A stretch of 64,000 nt of DNA. Source: Fusarium oxysporum f. sp. lycopersici 4287. Its lineage: Eukaryota; Ascomycota; Sordariomycetes; Hypocreales; Nectriaceae. The notes beneath the pieces were generated by a model. That model made no database searches and was not told where the DNA came from. It worked only from the letters and a program-made list of their open reading frames with translations. Location of the stretch: NCBI RefSeq assembly GCF_000149955.1, contig NC_030993.1, positions 2,251,544 through 2,315,543 of the forward strand, given 5' to 3'. This document shows, piece after piece, positions 45,831 to 58,793 of this stretch (position 1 is its first letter; every line of letters starts with the position of its first letter). Both the position numbers and the translations under genes were made by a program.

Positions 45831-46599
45831 ATGGCCTCCTCCGCAAACACCATCTTCCGCGCCTCGCGCCCCCTCTTCCGTCAGGCTACCCTCGCCGCGC
45901 CCGCTCGACAGGCTTTCCGTCAGCAAGCATTCCGACAGAACTTCTACCAGGGCAACGGTCGTCGATGGCAGAGCACTGATGGCGCCCAGCAGCAGCAGCA
46001 GAGCTGGTTCAAGCGCATGATGGAGAGCGAGGTTGGCTTCAAGACTGTGCATTTCTGGTGAGGACAAGTCTAGAACAAGCGATCGTTGACACAGAATGCT
46101 AATATGCGTGGTTGTAGGGCTCCTGTCATGAAGGTTCGTTGACTATATTATCCCGCGATATCTACACTACGAATGCAACTACTCTCGAAACTAAATTTTA
46201 CCACGTCGGAAACCCGATATAATCACAATTACTAACTCTGTTCGTCATCTACAGTGGGCTCTTGTCCTTGCCGGTATCTCCGACTTCGCTCGTCCCGCCG
46301 AGAAGCTCTCTTTCACTCAGAACCTCGCTCTGACCTGCACCGGTATCATCTGGACTCGATGGTGCCTCATCATCAAGCCCAAGAACTACCTGTACGCATA
46401 CAACCCGCTAAATCATACAAACTCAAGCTAACAGCTGTATCTTAGCCTCGCCGCTGTCAACTTCTTCCTCGGAATGGTCGGCCTCGTCCAGATCACCCGA
46501 ATTCTTAGCTACGAGTCAGCAAAGAAGAAGAGCTTGGGGGGTGTCGTTGAGGACATTAAGGCTGACGCCAAGGAGGCCATCCAGGAGGCCAAGCCTTAA
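45831..46599 (+). CDS. MPC2: Mitochondrial pyruvate carrier subunit (Mpc2/3 type)
   Basis: Predicted exons are 45831-46057, 46118-46133, 46255-46391 and 46446-46599 (177 aa). The N-terminus is an Arg/Ala/Ser-rich mitochondrial presequence (FRASRPLFRQATLAAPARQ). The family core is FKTVHFWAPVMKWALVLAGI, SDFARPAEKLSFTQNLAL, CTGIIWTRWCLIIKPKNYLL, then AAVNFFLGMVGLVQITRI. Three membrane helices and PxxKW identify an Mpc2/Mpc3-type subunit that pairs with Mpc1 to import pyruvate. The second exon is a 16-base microexon (end of W, then APVMK). The C-terminal tail is charged (EDIKADAKEAIQEAKP). Confidence 0.94.
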
Positions 46600-47382
46600 A
46601 TGCAATCAAGCATGGGCAAGTTAGACAATTGTCGAAAGGGGTGGCCTTTACTCAACATATCTCACGATTTGTAATGCCACTGTCGATTACTCCTTACAGA
46701 GGGACTGGTTTCGAAAGGCGTGGGCCGCAAATGGACGCTTTTATTGCTTGAAAAGGAGGGTATTGCAAAGCCATTCCAGAGTCAGGGGAGCTCAGGAAAA
46801 GGTTATCACTTTTTACATGGTAGATTACCACACATATAGTCAGCATGTAAAACTGAGGATGGGTTGGGTTCAACAAATAAACATGTACAAGACATGGCTT
46901 GCATCTCGTAATTTGTGTGAATATCAACCATATAGTGGTTATCTAGGTAGGTATATCATACCAGCTATGCAACAGCCAGTGACTTCCATTGTCATTATAA
47001 TCCAAATCCATTATAGATATCTCTCTAAATTGTTCTTTAGGTATCCTTCATGATGGCATTCATAACACCGGCAACTTCTTACACACCACCTATGAACGCC
47101 CTGCCACAAATATTTCCCTTCGCCATAGATAGCCCCAGCCATCCATCCAATCATTAGCTGGCTGCTGGGCCACGGAGCGTCAAGTGAGGAACCAGTGCCG
47201 ATATGTACATGTACAGACTCAAAAGAAAAAAATAAGCCCCATTTCTTCTAAAACGGCCCATCAATTTGATTGTTCATCTCATGATCTCAAGTCATTCATA
47301 TTTCAAGATCTTGTGCCCACGCCGGGTGGGTAGTCTCCAGAGATGCTCATCATCGTAACCATTATCAATCGTTCGCTTCCTC
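46600..47382. other. Intergenic between convergent genes
   Basis: 3' regions of the pyruvate-carrier and ROM2 genes. Nothing recognised. Confidence 0.35.
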
Positions 47383-50300
47383 TCATTTCTCCGTGTGTCC
47401 GTCGTTCAAAAGCATCTCCAAAACGATCTGTCGACCTGGGAGCTCTGGATGGGCCATGGCAATCTTGACGGTGCCCTTTGACCCTTCGCTACCCGCGCTT
47501 GTCGACTGCATATATCCGTTACTGTGTGACTGCGGATTCAATGTGCTTCGGCCAGTCGGTCCACGGACGCCGAGATCGAGCACGCGCACGTCCCGACCGG
47601 CGATAATTTGGCGCAATCGTCCGTTCTCCGCGTTACGCACCTCAACATAGTCCTCGTTGAAGAGGAGTAGATACTGTCCATACATGGTCGCACCACGGGC
47701 CTTCTTCTGTTTGCCCGTGTACTCCATGATCAGCGTGCGGCTGACATCACCGTGTTTGTCCACGTATACGGCGCAGTCCTCATATGTCACGATGAATTCG
47801 TTCTCGTTCAGCCTGAACATGCCGAGCGGCTTCTGATCTCGGATGCGGCTGGCAATGTTGGCAATTGCAGGTGCTTTAAGGTCGGGAATAGACATAGGCT
47901 GCTTCTTATCCAGGGTGAGCATCTCGACTCCCTTCGCTGTCGCCACTGCAATATATGTTTGGAACAGACTGAGGGAATAGCACTCAGTTGGGAAGAAGAA
48001 TTCGTCAAAGTCGCGGAATGTCTCCGCGCATCCTCCTCCGCCAGTCTTTCGTCCACCAAAGAGTCGAGACTTCTTCTCCGTAGATTTCTGGAAGATAGGT
48101 TCGAGAACCTTGAATGATGTGTGCAGACCTTCTTTTCGTTTATAGAACAGGAGCATCCTATCTTTCATCTTGGCTGTGGCGAAGTAGGTTACATCCTTGG
48201 CAAGTCTCTGTGGTGCGCGTCGAGGGTTATCGTTGAGAGGGGCCGAAAAGTCAGATACTGGAGCGATCACATCTAGAGGGTATGAAATGAGGTTCTTGTC
48301 GGCAATGAGCACACAGACAGAGAATTCCTCAAGGACAGCAATTTGGGTGACGCGAGTTGCTTGGACCGTCTGTGGTGAAAATATTAGTTATATCAGATTG
48401 AAGAATAGGGCGTCACATACCCTCTGCCATCCGCGAGGATTTGATGGCTCCGAGATATAAACTCCGTAATCAGTTCCAATTGCAATGACAGACTTGCCAA
48501 AGGCAGTGAAGCTGGTAGCGCAGTTGACCTGAGCACGGCACACGGGGGCGACGCCCTGAGCCGGTCCCAGCACGCTCTCCAACTCGTGAATTGCCCGGTC
48601 AAGAGGAGTGCCCTTGACTGCAACACTCGGGAACCTTGCGTACATGGAGGCGGTGTCGTAGTGGAAGGCTGCATCCGCGAGAACCCGCAGCCTGAATGGC
48701 TCAGCATTTTGAGAGAAGAGTGCCTTGGCGTGCCTTGTCTTGGTTTCGATAATCATGTTACACCAGTCGGCACGATCCTTGGCTGACGATGCATACAGAG
48801 TATAAACCTCGTGACCAAGATGCTTGACCTTGAATGGGTACAGGATCTTTCCTTCAGTGTCGTTCGAGCCGGTTGGTGTAAGACCAGAGCCAATAGACGA
48901 GTTTGTCGCTGCGTGCTCCAGACCAGGTCTACCAGTGTTGCTACTGACCTTGTTAAGTTGAGTGCTGGAGGCGGCCGCTGCCGTAGTTCTTCCCAATGGT
49001 GCAGTGATACCCTTTTGCTTCTGAACTGGTTCGTCGTTGATGCTCTCAGGAAACAGGAGAGGCATGGGGATGGGCTACGCTTTGTTAGATGTGGTTTCGT
49101 AAGCTGTGCAGTAAATTTCACGTACCTCCTTGGAAACATCATACTTCTTGTCCTTGCCCTCCTTGGGAGTCACCGTCTTCGCCAGGATCATGTAGTGGTC
49201 GAATAGCAAAGCATGTGTGTCAACCCATCTAACTCCCTTTGATCCCATTCTTTGTAGGTCACCTTGGAAGATCAACTCACGGCCAAGATGGTCGAGATTC
49301 AAAACAGAATGGAAACCTGGCCGCAGCACGAGCATTCTGTTCAGCTCCATCATTTGGACTCTCTTGTTTTGTTCCTCGACCTTGGTATCAGACTCGAGAG
49401 TGACTTGTCGAATTTCCGCGATGGCCTTGGCCAAGTTCGTCTTTTCCTCGCTGTCGGTTGGCATCTTTTTCTCGACACTGTCGAGTAGAAGGGAGTAACG
49501 CTGAAGGCGCTGGATAGGCGCGATCAAGTAATGTGTCCAATCTTGCTTCGAAGAGACCTTTTGCTTCTGCATGTCGTCCAAGAATCGCTTGAAGAGAATA
49601 TTGCGATCGGCCTCCCTTCGAACCTGATAGACTGCGTTGGGGTAAGCCGAAGCATACTCGATATAGACTGATTTGGCCTTGCGAATCCATTCTCGAAACA
49701 AATCACTGAAGCCAATGATCCAAGGACCCTGCTCTTGTTGTCGATATTTGAGCTGCGACAAAAGATGGTCCTTGTTGATTGCCTGGACCTGGTCAAGCTT
49801 TCCAAACACCGTATGCAAAAACTTGTCTCGTTTCTCGGGCTTCAGAATAGGGGGCTGCATGGCCCGAAGCTGATCCCTGTAATACCTGCGGAAGATATCC
49901 AACTGCTTGATGTAGTTTTCCTCGCCAGTAACAATTTCGTGTAAAATGTTCTGACGCTCGACCTCCTTCTTGGGCTTTGATTCCCAGTCGGCCTTGGTAA
50001 GACCATAAAAGACGTGCCACTCGTCTGCAGGTTGAGAGTCCTGGGCGAGCTCCTCCAAGTCAACCTTCTTGAGAGTACGAGTACAATGATGAGAGTAGCA
50101 CCGGCCACCAATCTCTTCATCGTGGACCTTGGGAGCATAGCATCCAGAGCCGGTCAATTGCCACAAAACTCCAGAGATGCGGCCGTTTCCAAATTTGACC
50201 CATTCTTCATCAGGCACAAGCACACCTCGTTCCAGCATCAAGGATACTACATGTGTGCTAAGAACTTCGGCATCTGCCACATTCATCATGGGGATCTTGC

Positions 50301-52617
50301 CAGTGAAGAGGTTGATCAAAGCCTCCTCGATCGTCTTGGTCCTTAGATCCATCTCACCTTCTCCCATCTCACGAATCCAAGTTTCAAGACCGCTGAGCGC
50401 CCATGGCTCAGTGCATCTGCGGAAATCAGAGGCATTAAGCTTGGAAGGAATGAACTTCTTCTTTCGACCGCTTGGTAGTGTGATTCCATCGAAGGCCGCT
50501 ATCGAGCCAGCAGGAGTCTCGTATTCTGGGAAAGATTGGTTCGATGGCGCTTGCTGATGGCCGTGCCTAGCGAGCTTCCTTCTTTCCTCGGCAGCATCAG
50601 TCCTAGATCGAGCAGGTGTTTGCACCTGAGGTGTATGGCTATGGCCAGCCAAAGAGATGGATCGTTCGGGTTGCAGGTTGTAAGCTTGATTGCCCGTATA
50701 GTAAGCTTCAGGGTTATCCGGCGCACCAAATCGCGAATCGGTACTACGCGAGTATGCGTGTTGGTATTGCTGTCGGTTATTGGTCTGAACCGAGAGCATC
50801 GAGCTGCTATCAGATCCCGGCCCTGGGATAGCTGGGAGGGGTCGATTTGATAGTCCCGGGTGGTAGAACAGATCTTGCAGTTCATCCTTACCAGGGGACT
50901 CTGTTCCACTCTGTCGAGACCGCAGTGATACTCGTTCATCCTCCTCGTCGAAGCTCAGCCGATGTTGTGTTGGGGGCTGCAAGCCTCCTGTACCGCCGTA
51001 GTCTATTTCTGCCGCCTTGAAAGCAGGCACACTTTCCCCTTGATCATATGCACGGTTGAAATAGCCTGGCGTGGGCAGGGGTCGACCAGTATCTTGGCCG
51101 GATGAGGCGGGTGGAGATCCAACATCCCCGCCGTATGTCAAAGTACCACCAAATCCACCTCCTAGCATTCCCAAGTCTACACCAGCAAAATCACTGTCGC
51201 TGCTGTGGCCTTGCTCTTCGGGGTGAGTATGTAACGTCTTCGTTGACAAAGAGTTGATAGGAGCGGGCTCTGGAGAGGGTTCTGGCATAGCAGGCATGTC
51301 TGTATATCCGAAGCCGGTACTGAAGCGCTGTTCATCAATCTCAGCTTGCCGCATAGCCATCAGACCAGCCTCTCCATATGCGTCATCGTCTTCTTCTTCA
51401 GGCTCGTAAGCGGTCTGACCAGTTCGCGTCGATGTCGTTCGGCTGGCATTGTTAGGAATTGTAGTGGCACCTGAGTCAAAACGTTGCAATCGCTGGCCAT
51501 GAAGATCGTCATCATAATGACCATTCTCAGGCTCAGGAAGGGGACGGTAGCCTTGTCCAGAACCGCCCAATTCTAGCTCCAACTCTTGCATAAGGTTGTC
51601 ACTCGTAATGCGCTCATGTCCGGCACTCCAGGTGAGCTCATCGTCGACAGGACGACTTGGCAAAGGTGCATTCGTCGGGTGCCGTTGCAGTCCGGGTGAT
51701 GCTGATCCAGGGTTCGCGGGTGATCCCATAGGCGAGGCCTGTGAATTTGAACGGGATCCTCTATTATAGAGTGAATTATGCTCATTCGGAGAGTAATATG
51801 GCCCGACTGGCATTTGCGTCGCGGTAGGATATGGAGGCTGCGAAGCACTCGAGAAAGATCCTCCCCCATTAGACAATTGGCCTGGGTATTGGCTATAAGA
51901 CTGGTCATATGCCGAGGTCTGTGCTGCGCCAGGCGAGGCATTGAGTGAGGGGCTCCGCAATGGCTGCTCAAACCCGGATGATAAAGCAGGAGAAGCCGCC
52001 GATTGCGGATAACTCCCTGTAGATTGATTGAAGCCAGGGGATGTTTGCGAGCCATATGACTGGCCATATGTATTGTATCCTTGGTAAGAAGCTTGTCGTT
52101 GTGGGACATTGGTGCTTGCATAAGCAGAAGGGTCGTAAGCCTGCGGTGTGTAGGAGCTGGCATTCGAAGCATAACGCGAGGGGGGCTGAGGCTGATGCTG
52201 GTTGCGGTATGGTAGAGCATTGGTGGATGTCGACCGCGAGAAGCCTGAAGTTTGCGCAAAACTTTGAGGATTGTATGAGTATGTCGGCGTGGGGGGTACA
52301 TCTTGGTACTGGTGCTGGTAGCCCGACAGCGCGTTGTTCGTGGAACCGTAGCCTGGCCGGGCCGCCGCATTGTTGTTCATGAAGAGCTCATCCTCTCCAG
52401 AGCCGCCAAAGGCAGGAGATCGGTTGATGGGTGGTTGGATATAAGCAGCGTCGTCTCCGCCGTTGAAGCTAGCTCGGCGTCCAATATCGTCGTAGGATGA
52501 GTGCGGCTGTTGTTGCTGCTGCTGCTGTTGCTGGTACTCTTGGCCGCGGCCGGCGACCGGATACTGCACAGGTGGCACATGGCCATATCTTCGCTGGTCG
52601 TCGCCGCGAAAAGACAT
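47383..52617 (-). CDS. ROM2: Rho1 guanine-nucleotide exchange factor Rom2 (DEP-DH-PH-CNH)
   Basis: Predicted exons, minus strand, are 52617-49126, 49074-48421 and 48369-47383 (1710 aa). About 680 N-terminal residues are disordered, rich in Q, S, Y and P, with a polyQ run near residue 30. A DEP domain (RRCTEPWALSGLETWIREMG) is next, then the DH/RhoGEF domain (VERQNILHEIVTGEENYIKQ, HYLIAPIQRLQRYSLLLDSV), a PH domain interrupted by both introns, and a C-terminal CNH/citron domain (KVRVLDLG-like strands, FRLNENEFIVTYEDCAVYVD). This order defines Rom1/Rom2, which activate Rho1 in the cell-wall integrity pathway at the plasma membrane. Longer than yeast Rom2 (1356 aa), mostly because of the N-terminal extension. 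Confidence 0.95.
52507..52535 (-). repeat. CAG/CAA run encoding polyglutamine in ROM2
   Basis: Near-perfect CAG/CAA codons (about nine Gln) near residue 30 of Rom2. Likely length-variable between strains. Confidence 0.8.
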
Positions 52618-55572
52618 GGCGGCAGGTGACTGTTGTTGGAAGTAGTTGTGACGAGGGAATCGGGAATGGTCGTAAGAATAAATGTGAGTGCCGCTTGGGC
52701 TTGGCGGTTCGGGCGTCTACCTCGTATAGGACGGCGAGGGTTGATGAGCGTGGGCGGGTCGCATTGAGGGGATATAATAATGGATTGCGGGTGCTGAAGA
52801 TGACGCTGTCGCCGACAGAGTAAGACGCAAGGAAAAGAGCGACGGATTTGTTGTGCGCAAAAACAAATCGAGGCGGTCGGGTCGGGTTTCGAGTCGAATG
52901 AGCTCAGCGGAGAAAATGGATCTTGGGTTGGAGACGGATGTGGATGGACTGGACTGGCTTGACTGGATATGTGTGATGGGCGGACTCGAGAGCGGCGGGC
53001 GCGGAATTGGGATTGGATTGTCTGAGCGAGATAGAGAGAGGGAGAAGCGAAACTAAAGCGAAAGCCCCTCTTGCTCAGGCAGTGACAGGGCAGAACGGAC
53101 AGCGTAGTCTGGTCTAGGCAAACAGGGTCCTGAGTCCTCCTCCTCCACTTGAGATATCTGTCTGTTTGTCGGGTCCTAAATTTGGGTCTGAGCTAGCTAA
53201 GGTAGAGAACAATACGTAGAGCCTTGCGTCCTGCGGTGTGAGACGGACGGACTGGGCGGTTTAGGTCTGTTGGGCTGGAGACTGGAGACTGTAGTCCAGA
53301 GATGACGAGAAGAACAATAATAAATCAGTCTTGTCCTCAGCTGTCAGAATTTGGTTGGTGCAAAGGCAGGGTTTAGCGAGTGACAGGGAAAGAATAATAA
53401 GACAAAGTGATTGACCCAAGAGAAGGGGACTGTATCCGACGGAGGAGAACAGAGCAGAGACGGGGTATGCAGGCGTAGGTAGGTAGGTGAGATTAGAATA
53501 CCAAACTAAGGTAAACTAACGAGACGTCACTGAAGATCAATCAGGCTCCAAAGCTTCCCCATGTCATTACTATCCAACCATCCAACACATCCCAACCATT
53601 CATGGACTATCCTGGGGAACGCCTTGAGGTGATGTTACAGTATAAGCCACAATCAATGATACAAAAGTTAATCTATAGTCTCAACGGCCAAGAAGCTTAC
53701 CTTATGCCTTGTTATACTGAATCGCAAATATTCAGTGCCTGGGTACAAATACACTCCACAGTTAATTATCGCCTGGGGAACCCTGGGGATCTTTTGAACT
53801 CGGTCTTTGGCCATTAAAAGTACCTTGTTATTCGAATTTACCCATGAGACTTGATGGTGCGACCACATCATAGATGGTCTAGGTCACGGGCTCGTGCTCA
53901 GGGTCATGACCTGGGGTTTTGGCGTTAGTGGCCGAGAATGTTTTACAACCTTGATAACTACCTACGGATAAAAAGTTACAAACGATATTGTTTGATTGCG
54001 GCGGTGCAAAACACAATATTTCAGAGCCATGATTGTATCGAGTTCCATCTCGAGTCAAATGTGGGGGTTCCGTACGGAGTAGACGTAAAGTTACTGGGCG
54101 GCCTCGCTGTCAGATTAGCGGGATCCAATACTTTCAACGCACTGTACGTCACGGATGGCGCAATAAGGATATTGTCTCCCGGCTCTTCGTATTTTATTTG
54201 ACAAGTGGTAGCAACTCTCACCTCAGTACGAGAATACCATTAGTCAAGGAATGCGTATCTCAATTTGGGACTGATATCCGACATTCAATACGGTCAGTTG
54301 TGAGGCAGCCTAGTACTGCTTTGTTTGTACTCGCCCAAGGCCGTTGGAACTGAATCTTGGTATTAATTATGCCTTGTCTATTGTTAAGTTTGGCATCTAC
54401 CCGAGAGTCTCTAATAAAAACAGCAACGGCTGATGAACCTTAATTCGATCAGGTAAACACATGTGAATGAATGCATGAATGAATGACTCTACCCCGTGGT
54501 TATGACTCCCCCACCAATCGCAATAATCCAAGACATTGCTCCCATCAACAGAACGATAGGGCTGATTTATGGTGACATTCCTATGATGAATGTCCTACTC
54601 ATCTGACTGCATGTGCTGGGGTTCGGCATGTCGACTCGACGTGTTACGGCCAGACCGAAGCATGTCAGCCGCCTGAAGTCACAGCCCTACAAGACAGCTC
54701 AAGTTGCTCTGGGCGGAACCTCTATCGCATTTTGTGAATTTTACCATGAGGACCCTGAAAATTGGGCTGCTACCTACCTCGGAAATCCAGATAATTACCC
54801 AACCGAGCCGACTTCATCTCGCTCAATCCACAGCACCCATGCTGAGTCTGCTTGGCATTCACTAACACAACTTCTCTCCACTTATAGAGAGCGTTTTGTT
54901 CAAGAAGACAGCCATGGCCAACAGTAATTGGGCACACCGTATACCCGTTAGAATTGCCAAACACTTTACGCATGCCTATGAGCAAGCCAAGCCGTGAACG
55001 TGATAACACAACTGTCAGGTCATGAGTGTTTGAAGTTGTTGGGCTGACTCCACCTCAATGGTAATATATGTTGTTGTAAAGCCTGAAAGGACCGATAACA
55101 AGTTACTGCTGTGGCATCCTACGCAGGAAACTGGTTTGCCCTTTTATACCGTGCTCAGTCAAACCTCAGCTCCAAAGTCGGGATAACCCTATGAATTACG
55201 GCGACGGGCTTCGGCATCTGCCCCACTATTTACGGCACCGTTCGGGCAGCCCGGATACGGAGTCGGAACTAACTTACTGGGGTCACCTTGTTTTGATACA
55301 ATGAGGCTGTTGAATCGATGTTCAAGATATCTTCGGATTTTAAATCTGAGAAAGTACTGTAAACACACGTAATGACTATTTCTGACTCTAAAACTGGCAG
55401 AAAATGTTTCGAAATGTAAGCTTAAGTCTCAGCATGCGGGTCTGGCCTTTGAATAGTGGGGGTTGGAGGAAGCGTGGGGTTTCACCTCTGACCTCTGAAT
55501 CAACTGAATCAACCTCACAATTTGATTCACTACAACTCTTCGAAACCTACTCCAAACCCGTGAATCGTTACA
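52618..55572. other. 3-kb gene-free region
   Basis: ROM2 promoter side (52.6-53.5 kb) is GA-rich on the plus strand, consistent with a long CT-rich leader on the minus strand. The remainder (53.5-55.5 kb) shows no supported gene. A 99-codon frame at 54628-54927 has no domain. Small GAAT repeats occur near 54470. Confidence 0.4.
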
Positions 55573-56668
55573 ATGACAGGTGACACACACCGCAAGATCT
55601 GTCAGCCCCTCCACCCCGCCATTCGTGACAGTCTAGATCCCCAATATGTCGCCTATCATGAGGCGCATCTGCAGTATATCGAAAGAGACGAGATCAATGA
55701 CTGGGACGGCTCAATACGTACTAAGAAACATTCCCTCCCTCCTGGAGGAACAAAACCTATTCCCGTAGGGAGCATCAGCGATTATGACGTTGCTAGATTC
55801 CGAGTGAGAGTTTACACACCAACAGGCCAATGTGATGAGCGAGGCTGGCCTGTCCTCGTCTGGTTTCACGGTGGTGGCTGGGCAGTTGGAGGACTCAGTA
55901 ATGGCACCGATCTTTGCTGCTGGGCTTGTGAGAGTATGTGTTTCTCTGATTGTGTCTGATCGTACGATGCTTACACAAATACCAGGAGCGCGGTGTATAG
56001 TCGTCAGCGTAGACTATGGGCTGGCCCCTGAAAACCCATTCCCAGCTGCAGTCGAGGATGCTATTGGCGCCGTGAGATGGGTCGCATCTTGTCCAGCTGA
56101 ACTACAAAAGATAGACACCTCCCGTATTTCCATCAGCGGAACATCATCTGGTGCTAATCTGGCGATTGTCGCTGCATTGTCTGCATCGAACCCAGGAATC
56201 CCTTTACCGACAGCTCAGCCGTCACTCCTAAACACTATTACACACCCCCCTATATCATTGGTCTTATTCATACCGGTTGTTGACAATACTGCCACAGCTG
56301 AAGGGGTATGGAGGCCCAATGCCGAGACTGCACCTTGGCTTACACCCGCACGAATGGATTATTATCGTAAGCTTTACTTTACTCAAGATGGTCATCGCTC
56401 TCAATGGGACGCAAGCCCTAACCTCGCCCCCGAATCTCTCTTAAGAAAGCTTCCAAAGACGTGGATTGCTGTTGCAGAGATGGATATTCTCGCACCAGAG
56501 GCACTAGCTTTTGGAGAGCAGTTGAGGGGGTTGGGAGTTAGTGTGGAAACGTTGCTGGTGAAAGGCGGAACACACTCTATTCTTTCTCTTCATGGTGTGA
56601 TTGATAGGGGGTATAGGATGATAGAAGATGCTGTCAAACACCTACAAGCGACTTTTGGCACGGGCTAA
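55573..56668 (+). CDS. Alpha/beta hydrolase, hormone-sensitive-lipase family (second copy type)
   Basis: Predicted exons are 55573-55933 and 55986-56668 (347 aa). HGGG in VLVWFHGGGWAVGG, then VSVDYGLAPENPFPAAVEDA after the intron, nucleophile GTSSGAN, acidic residue in AEMDILAPEA and catalytic His in GGTHSI give a complete HSL-family site. The DYGLAPE-PFPAA phrase is highly characteristic. No signal peptide. It is not a close copy of the hydrolase at 29-30 kb, which lacks the DY-LAPE phrase. Substrate unknown. Its neighbour is an RTA1-like transporter gene, a pairing sometimes seen with detoxification but unproven here. Confidence 0.92.
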
Positions 56669-56873
56669 CATCCGAATGCAGCGGGAATATACTTCTTAAA
56701 CTACTCGGAGACACATAGGGACTATTCATAAGATCCATATAATTCACTACCGACAATACGTCTCTTCAACATTTGTGCCACCCTATCAATGCCTACAGGC
56801 TTCCCTATACATAACTTGGTGATTGTTTCCGACGCTTGTTCTGATCCTCCCACGTACACACACCGAACCAAGC

Positions 56874-57973
56874 CTAAACTGCAACAGCTTCGCTCGTGGG
56901 TGTCTTTCGGTCTGAGTCCTCCACAGACTCTTCACTAGTCATGGCATTGTTTTTGCGGTTGCGGAAGCCCCAAATGCCCCTGAGACCACCATCATCCAGC
57001 TCCAACAGCTCCTTCATACACAAGGCGGGATGAAAGATATTGAGAACGGCCACAGCAACAACGATCAAGATTCCCTCAAACCCAACAAACATATACTGAT
57101 GACCCATGAGGGGTCCCTTCCAGCCTTCGGATAATTCCGCAACCCGGAAGGCACTTCTCCAAAGAATGCAGAATGCAGAGAGTGATAGAGCGCAGAGAAA
57201 AGCTTTCAACCGACGAGAATTGCGGACTTTGACGATTTCAGAGCGCTGGTCAAAGGCTTCTTCACCGAGGGCACGCTGACGACGGATAGTTCGAATGGAA
57301 AAGTCGACTGAGCAAGCAATAAAAGTGAGAATCGTGACAACCTGGAAGGCGAGTCCTGCTATCATGATGTTTGTGCCTAGGTCTGCGCTTTTGTACTGTT
57401 GAGAAGCAACGGAGGCCATACCGCCCCCAAGAGCTTGAAGGACTAGAGAGACAACATCGCAAGGGATGAACTAAAGAGTGGGTATATTAGAATACAAGTT
57501 CGAGTAATATCCACAAGAGAATGACTTACAAATCTAGTATAGTACTCGGGAGGTAACCGTGAGTTCTCTGGTCCAAAAGCTGATACAATCCTGCGCAGAC
57601 AAAGATAGATACTCGCAGCCATAAAGGCTGGACCCATGGTCAAGCAACAAATCTGAGTAAGGAAGGCATTCATATCGAAACGATTGTACCAACTCGCGAT
57701 ACGTCCACTGTATCCAATGATCTCACACAGAAGACCTAGGATCATGGCGACATTGAAAGCTGTACCTCTGCGAGTGAAAACCCAAGTGACGATGAAGCCG
57801 ATCAATGAAGCCGTGAATATCGCAAGAAATGCAGCATTTGGTGCAAGATCAATGCGATAGAGGTAGTAGCCCGTATCGTCTACACATCCTTCAGCTTCAG
57901 GGTTTTTAAGACAGAAGAAGGGCATATCAGGAGCTTGTGTCCCGTTAAGGGAAACCGGCGAACTTGGCTGCAT
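56874..57973 (-). CDS. RTA1-like seven-transmembrane protein
   Basis: Predicted exons, minus strand, are 57973-57530 and 57470-56874 (346 aa). Several hydrophobic helices are visible (AAFLAIFTASLIGFIVTWVF, FNVAMILGLLCEIIGYSGR, IMIAGLAFQVVTILTFIAC, YMFVGFEGILIVVAVAVLNI). Family motifs include GYYLYRIDLAPNAAF, MGPAFMAASIYLCLRRIV, and the RF-FIPCDVVSLVLQALGGGM block across the intron, typical of RTA1 domain proteins. These fungal lipid-translocating/exporter-like proteins are tied to resistance to toxic compounds. A cysteine-containing N-terminus (CLKNPEAEGC) faces outward, as in relatives. Start chosen as the first ATG in frame. Confidence 0.92.
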
Positions 57974-58793
57974 AATGAGGAAATGAGAACAGGGTAAATA
58001 TGAGTAAGTGTGCCCAGTGTTTAAAGGAAAAGAATGAGAAGACAAGTAGCCCTATATATATATTACTGTTCGCCATGCAACACTCTCGTACTTCAGCTTC
58101 AATGCGAGTGGCTCTTCACTCTGGCCATATACAAACAAGCTTAAAATATTCATAATCTATAAGAAAGGTATCCGGGTAAAGGCTAGAAAGGTAGGTGCAG
58201 GATTCAAGTATGATATCGGAGTTCATCTCCGTCGTATTTCGTGTTTCGCGAAGTTTGCGGTTAGTCACTGACATATTCTATCATCCCGTCGGCCCTTGGT
58301 GGCCGAAAAACAACATGCATTGCCGTTTTGATTGTGGAGATATTGAAAGGCAGTCCTATCAAGAACTATTATTGATTGCTTCAGTTCAGCCTCAATACTA
58401 TAGTTGAAGGATCAGAGGAGCCTTGCAAATGACCCACTCACACTTCCTCGCACCATCATCCTATTTTGACTACCTATCAAATGGGAGTCAAACTCTTGCT
58501 GCTGTGCCTCTTTAGGGCTGAAAATGATCAATGTAGCACAGAAGCGGGTCTCCAGCTTGTCCTATGTTCCATCCTATCGTGATTCCGGCAACTTGATATG
58601 CGCAAGTCTGCACTATATATATTGCGAAAAGCTGGGCTCTCGCAAACCCAATATATTGTAACGTGCGTGTACTGCTCGAGATGTATCGCTGTCCCTCCTG
58701 TAACAAATAAAAAGAATAAGCATTATTTCTGAATCATCGATCGAAGACATGACTGAATCCAACTCTTCCTCCATTGCGCTTCCACTTAACCAC
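57974..58793. other. Intergenic: RTA1 promoter and sterol-esterase 3' region
   Basis: AT-rich around 58030-58160 and 58600-58740. No gene is supported. Confidence 0.35.

Noticed and set aside
51573..52370. 265-codon second minus-strand frame inside ROM2
   Set aside because: Alternative-frame shadow of the low-complexity N-terminus of Rom2; rich in His/Arg/Pro as expected from frame shift.
54628..54927. 99-codon plus-strand frame
   Set aside because: No domain or flanking gene signals; composition not clearly protein-like.
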